Positions 62,419-64,000 of a DNA stretch of 64,000 nt are shown here, piece after piece. A program made the position numbers and the translations under genes. The DNA is taken from assembly GCF_943373825.1 (NCBI RefSeq), contig NZ_CALSBP010000002.1, positions 3,399,501-3,463,500 of the forward strand, read 5' to 3'. Source of the stretch: Aquimarina spinulae. GTDB taxonomy: Bacteria > Bacteroidota > Bacteroidia > Flavobacteriales > Flavobacteriaceae. Within the stretch, counting starts at the first letter, position 1. Each line of letters begins with the position of its first letter. Under the pieces are notes generated by a model. The model searched no databases. It was not told the DNA's origin and saw only the letters and a list, made by a program, of their open reading frames with translations.

Positions 62419-62973
62419 TTAGTTTCTTGATGGAAAAACCCCCTGTAAACATATGATATAGTATATAGACAAAAAGGGCTGCATGTTGTTTACAGCTTGA
62501 TTTCCTCCTGTATTTCCTGTTACTACAGAGTTTGCATTTAAAGTGATGTCAGGAGATGCAGTATTAAATCCAGCTGTAGCGTTAAAAGATCTTCCTGATC
62601 CTGTTCCCGGAGTTGCAATTGAAGCTCCATTGGTCGCTTCATTTTGAGTGGCATTTCCTGAACTAACTTTTACAGCTCCGATATGATTATGAGAAGGTAA
62701 TTGGGTTATATTTAAAACATTGATCGATGAGCCTCCTTTTTGTCCTTCTCTGTAAGAAGGTAAGCCAGGACCATTTCCCGGGCCAATAGGAACACGTCCT
62801 CTTAAATCTGGTAATGCAAAAGTAGTTCTTCCGTCTCCGCCATAAATAGTTCCAATAATTGAGAATAATGCAGTGTTTTGACTGATAGGTAATAATTGCC
62901 CTTCGCAAAGTGCCCAGGCTCTTGGTGCAAAATTACCCGCAAACATGCGAACTTCTCCGATCATTCCTTCCAT
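62419..62973 (-). CDS. phage tail collar-domain protein, copy 1
   Basis: A 184-residue paralogue of the previous gene, colinear without gaps. Differences cluster in the N-terminal half (LLPISQNTALFSIIGTIYGG against LLAINSNQALFSILGTTYGG), while the second half has only a few changes. It starts 46 bp after the formyltransferase gene and precedes copy 2 by 55 bp, so the three probably form one transcript. The role is unknown; secretion without a signal peptide would need a dedicated route. Confidence 0.9.
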   Translation of the reverse strand: MEGMIGEVRMFAGNFAPRAWALCEGQLLPISQNTALFSIIGTIYGGDGRTTFALPDLRGRVPIGPGNGPGLPSYREGQKGGSSINVLNITQLPSHNHIGAVKVSSGNATQNEATNGASIATPGTGSGRSFNATAGFNTASPDITLNANSVVTGNTGGNQAVNNMQPFLSIYYIICLQGVFPSRN

Positions 62974-63019
62974 AATATGTTGATTTTAAAATTTATAATT
63001 AGTTGTTTTGAATTTAGTT

Positions 63020-63985
63020 TTATATTGTGATATGTGTTTTAGGTGTTTGATGTAAGGTTGTCGTAAATAGATGCCCTTGTCGTATTCCTAGATGTACATA
63101 TTTAGTTCCGGTTAGTGTACCTGCATCAGAGCTAATGATGTTTAATTTTATAAGTTTTCCATACTTACAGCATACATACAAGCCTTCTTGAGGATGTGCA
63201 TGAATAATTTCTCCAGGTGTTTTTCCTAACAATGGTACTTGAGTGTCGACAGGAGAGACTTCTAGTATTTTTATGGGAGATCCTTGATAATAAGTAGTTG
63301 CTCCACCGTATTTGGGGTTACAGGCATTTACCAGGTTTTCAATCTCGACTGCTGTCTGTTTTTCCCAATTAATAGTGATTTGTAAGGAGGTTGGTCTTCT
63401 ATTATAAAATGATAGTTCAGAAGGTTGAAGCTTGTAATTATTCGAATTTTGAACCAATTCAATAGCTTGCTCAGTTAAATTCTTCAATAAATAACTCATT
63501 TTAGAATTTACCATTCCTAACGTTTCTCCTGGGATAATAGAAACAGGGTGTTCTAAGAGAATTTTTCCGGTATCCCATTCTTCATCAATTTGATGTATGG
63601 TAATGGCGGTATTACTCTCTCCTTTTTTGATAGACCAGAATAGAGGATCTGGACCGCGGTTTTCGGGTAGTTTTCCGTAATGAATATTTAAAAAACCATG
63701 TTTGGGAATATGTATTACATTTTTTGGAATTTTTAATGAGAAACCACAAACTAATACTAAATCAGGAGATCTATCCAGTAGCCAATCTTTAAATTGGGTT
63801 GAAATGTTTTTATTATTAATAACAAAAGTCTCTATTCCTTCTTGTTTGATTAAATCTAAATAATTAGGATTTGATTGCTGAACAGTTGTTTCCTCTATAC
63901 AAACCGCTTGCAAAGACTTATTTTGATATAAATGCTGATATAGCGCAATGCTAATCGGAAAACTTCCTATAAGTATAATTTTCAT
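63020..63985 (-). CDS. formyltransferase-family protein (methionyl-tRNA formyltransferase-like)
   Basis: A protein of about 321 residues with an N-terminal formyltransferase Rossmann domain (KIILIGSFPISIALYQHLY) and a C-terminal Fmt_C-like domain. Catalytic residues are visible as Asn100, His102 (LNIHYGKLPENRGPDPLFW) and Asp138 (EEWDTGKIL). The SLLPRYRGAAP loop of true Fmt is replaced by KLPENRGPDP, so the substrate is probably not initiator tRNA; relatives formylate sugars or natural products. ATGs at 63985 and 63991 are both possible, and the frame is open to the window edge, so a longer N-terminus cannot be excluded. Confidence 0.85.
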   Translation of the reverse strand: MKIILIGSFPISIALYQHLYQNKSLQAVCIEETTVQQSNPNYLDLIKQEGIETFVINNKNISTQFKDWLLDRSPDLVLVCGFSLKIPKNVIHIPKHGFLNIHYGKLPENRGPDPLFWSIKKGESNTAITIHQIDEEWDTGKILLEHPVSIIPGETLGMVNSKMSYLLKNLTEQAIELVQNSNNYKLQPSELSFYNRRPTSLQITINWEKQTAVEIENLVNACNPKYGGATTYYQGSPIKILEVSPVDTQVPLLGKTPGEIIHAHPQEGLYVCCKYGKLIKLNIISSDAGTLTGTKYVHLGIRQGHLFTTTLHQTPKTHITI

Positions 63986-64000
63986 ATTCATTAAATTCAA

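Noticed and set aside
61809..62973. Prophage remnant, because of tail-collar domains
   Set aside because: No other phage gene, integrase or attachment site is nearby. Such domains are common in cellular loci of Bacteroidota and the flanking genes are typical chromosomal ones.

Overview
The window comes from a low-GC marine-type member of the Bacteroidota, most likely a flavobacterium of the Aquimarina/Tenacibaculum kind (inference). Supporting signs are a type IX secretion type B sorting domain paired with a PorP/SprF protein, a mevalonate pathway (class II HMG-CoA reductase plus GHMP kinase), tandem POT peptide transporters with DPP IV, promoters of the form TTG-N19-21-TAnnTTTG, and almost no Shine-Dalgarno sequences. 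Apart from the accessory block at 38.5-44.4 kb and the surface-protein block at 53.9-64 kb, the content is ordinary chromosome. I saw no rRNA, tRNA, CRISPR array or insertion sequence.

1-5.8 kb (minus): a tetR-tolC-hlyD-RND efflux operon whose palindromic operator overlaps the tetR promoter. The RND gene runs off the left edge. 5.9-8.5 kb: a prenyl diphosphate synthase, two hypotheticals and a small beta-barrel protein. 8.6-12.7 kb: sucAB (2-oxoglutarate dehydrogenase E1 and E2). 12.8-17 kb (minus): a reactive-sulfur operon made of an ArsR-rhodanese fusion repressor, a rhodanese-persulfide dioxygenase fusion, an MFS carrier and a cysteine desulfurase, with a perfect operator around the -7 box. 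17.2-19.5 kb: mevalonate genes. 19.8-25.6 kb: DPP IV, two POT transporters and a thioredoxin. 26-38.5 kb: serine hydrolase, ComEC, NlpC/P60 hydrolase, hybrid histidine kinase, lpxB, surE, a Prc-like protease and an orphan DppC-type permease.

38.5-44.2 kb (minus) is the most unusual part. Nine small genes encode peptides with double-glycine leaders, and most were too short to be called automatically. Four tandem copies (42.5-44.1 kb) share a nearly constant 25-residue leader and variable cores with a C-C-CC-C-C cysteine framework like that of knottins. In their midst lies a gene for a C39-like (catalytically dead)/VKOR/thioredoxin fusion, which suggests that the peptides are oxidised to disulfide-rich products. 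Shared upstream elements, a 48-bp exact repeat, terminators and a duplicated 3' tail of the permease gene show growth by repeated local duplication. No LanB/C/M enzyme or C39 transporter is present in the window.

44.4-53.8 kb: a secreted endonuclease, the cell-shape operon purH-mreB-mreC-mreD-mrdA-rodA (minus) and a MacB-like permease. 53.9-64 kb (minus): a possible surface operon of a formyltransferase, two near-identical tail-collar-domain proteins, a methyltransferase, a 1957-residue T9SS type B adhesin with eight 100-residue repeats, and its SprF partner.
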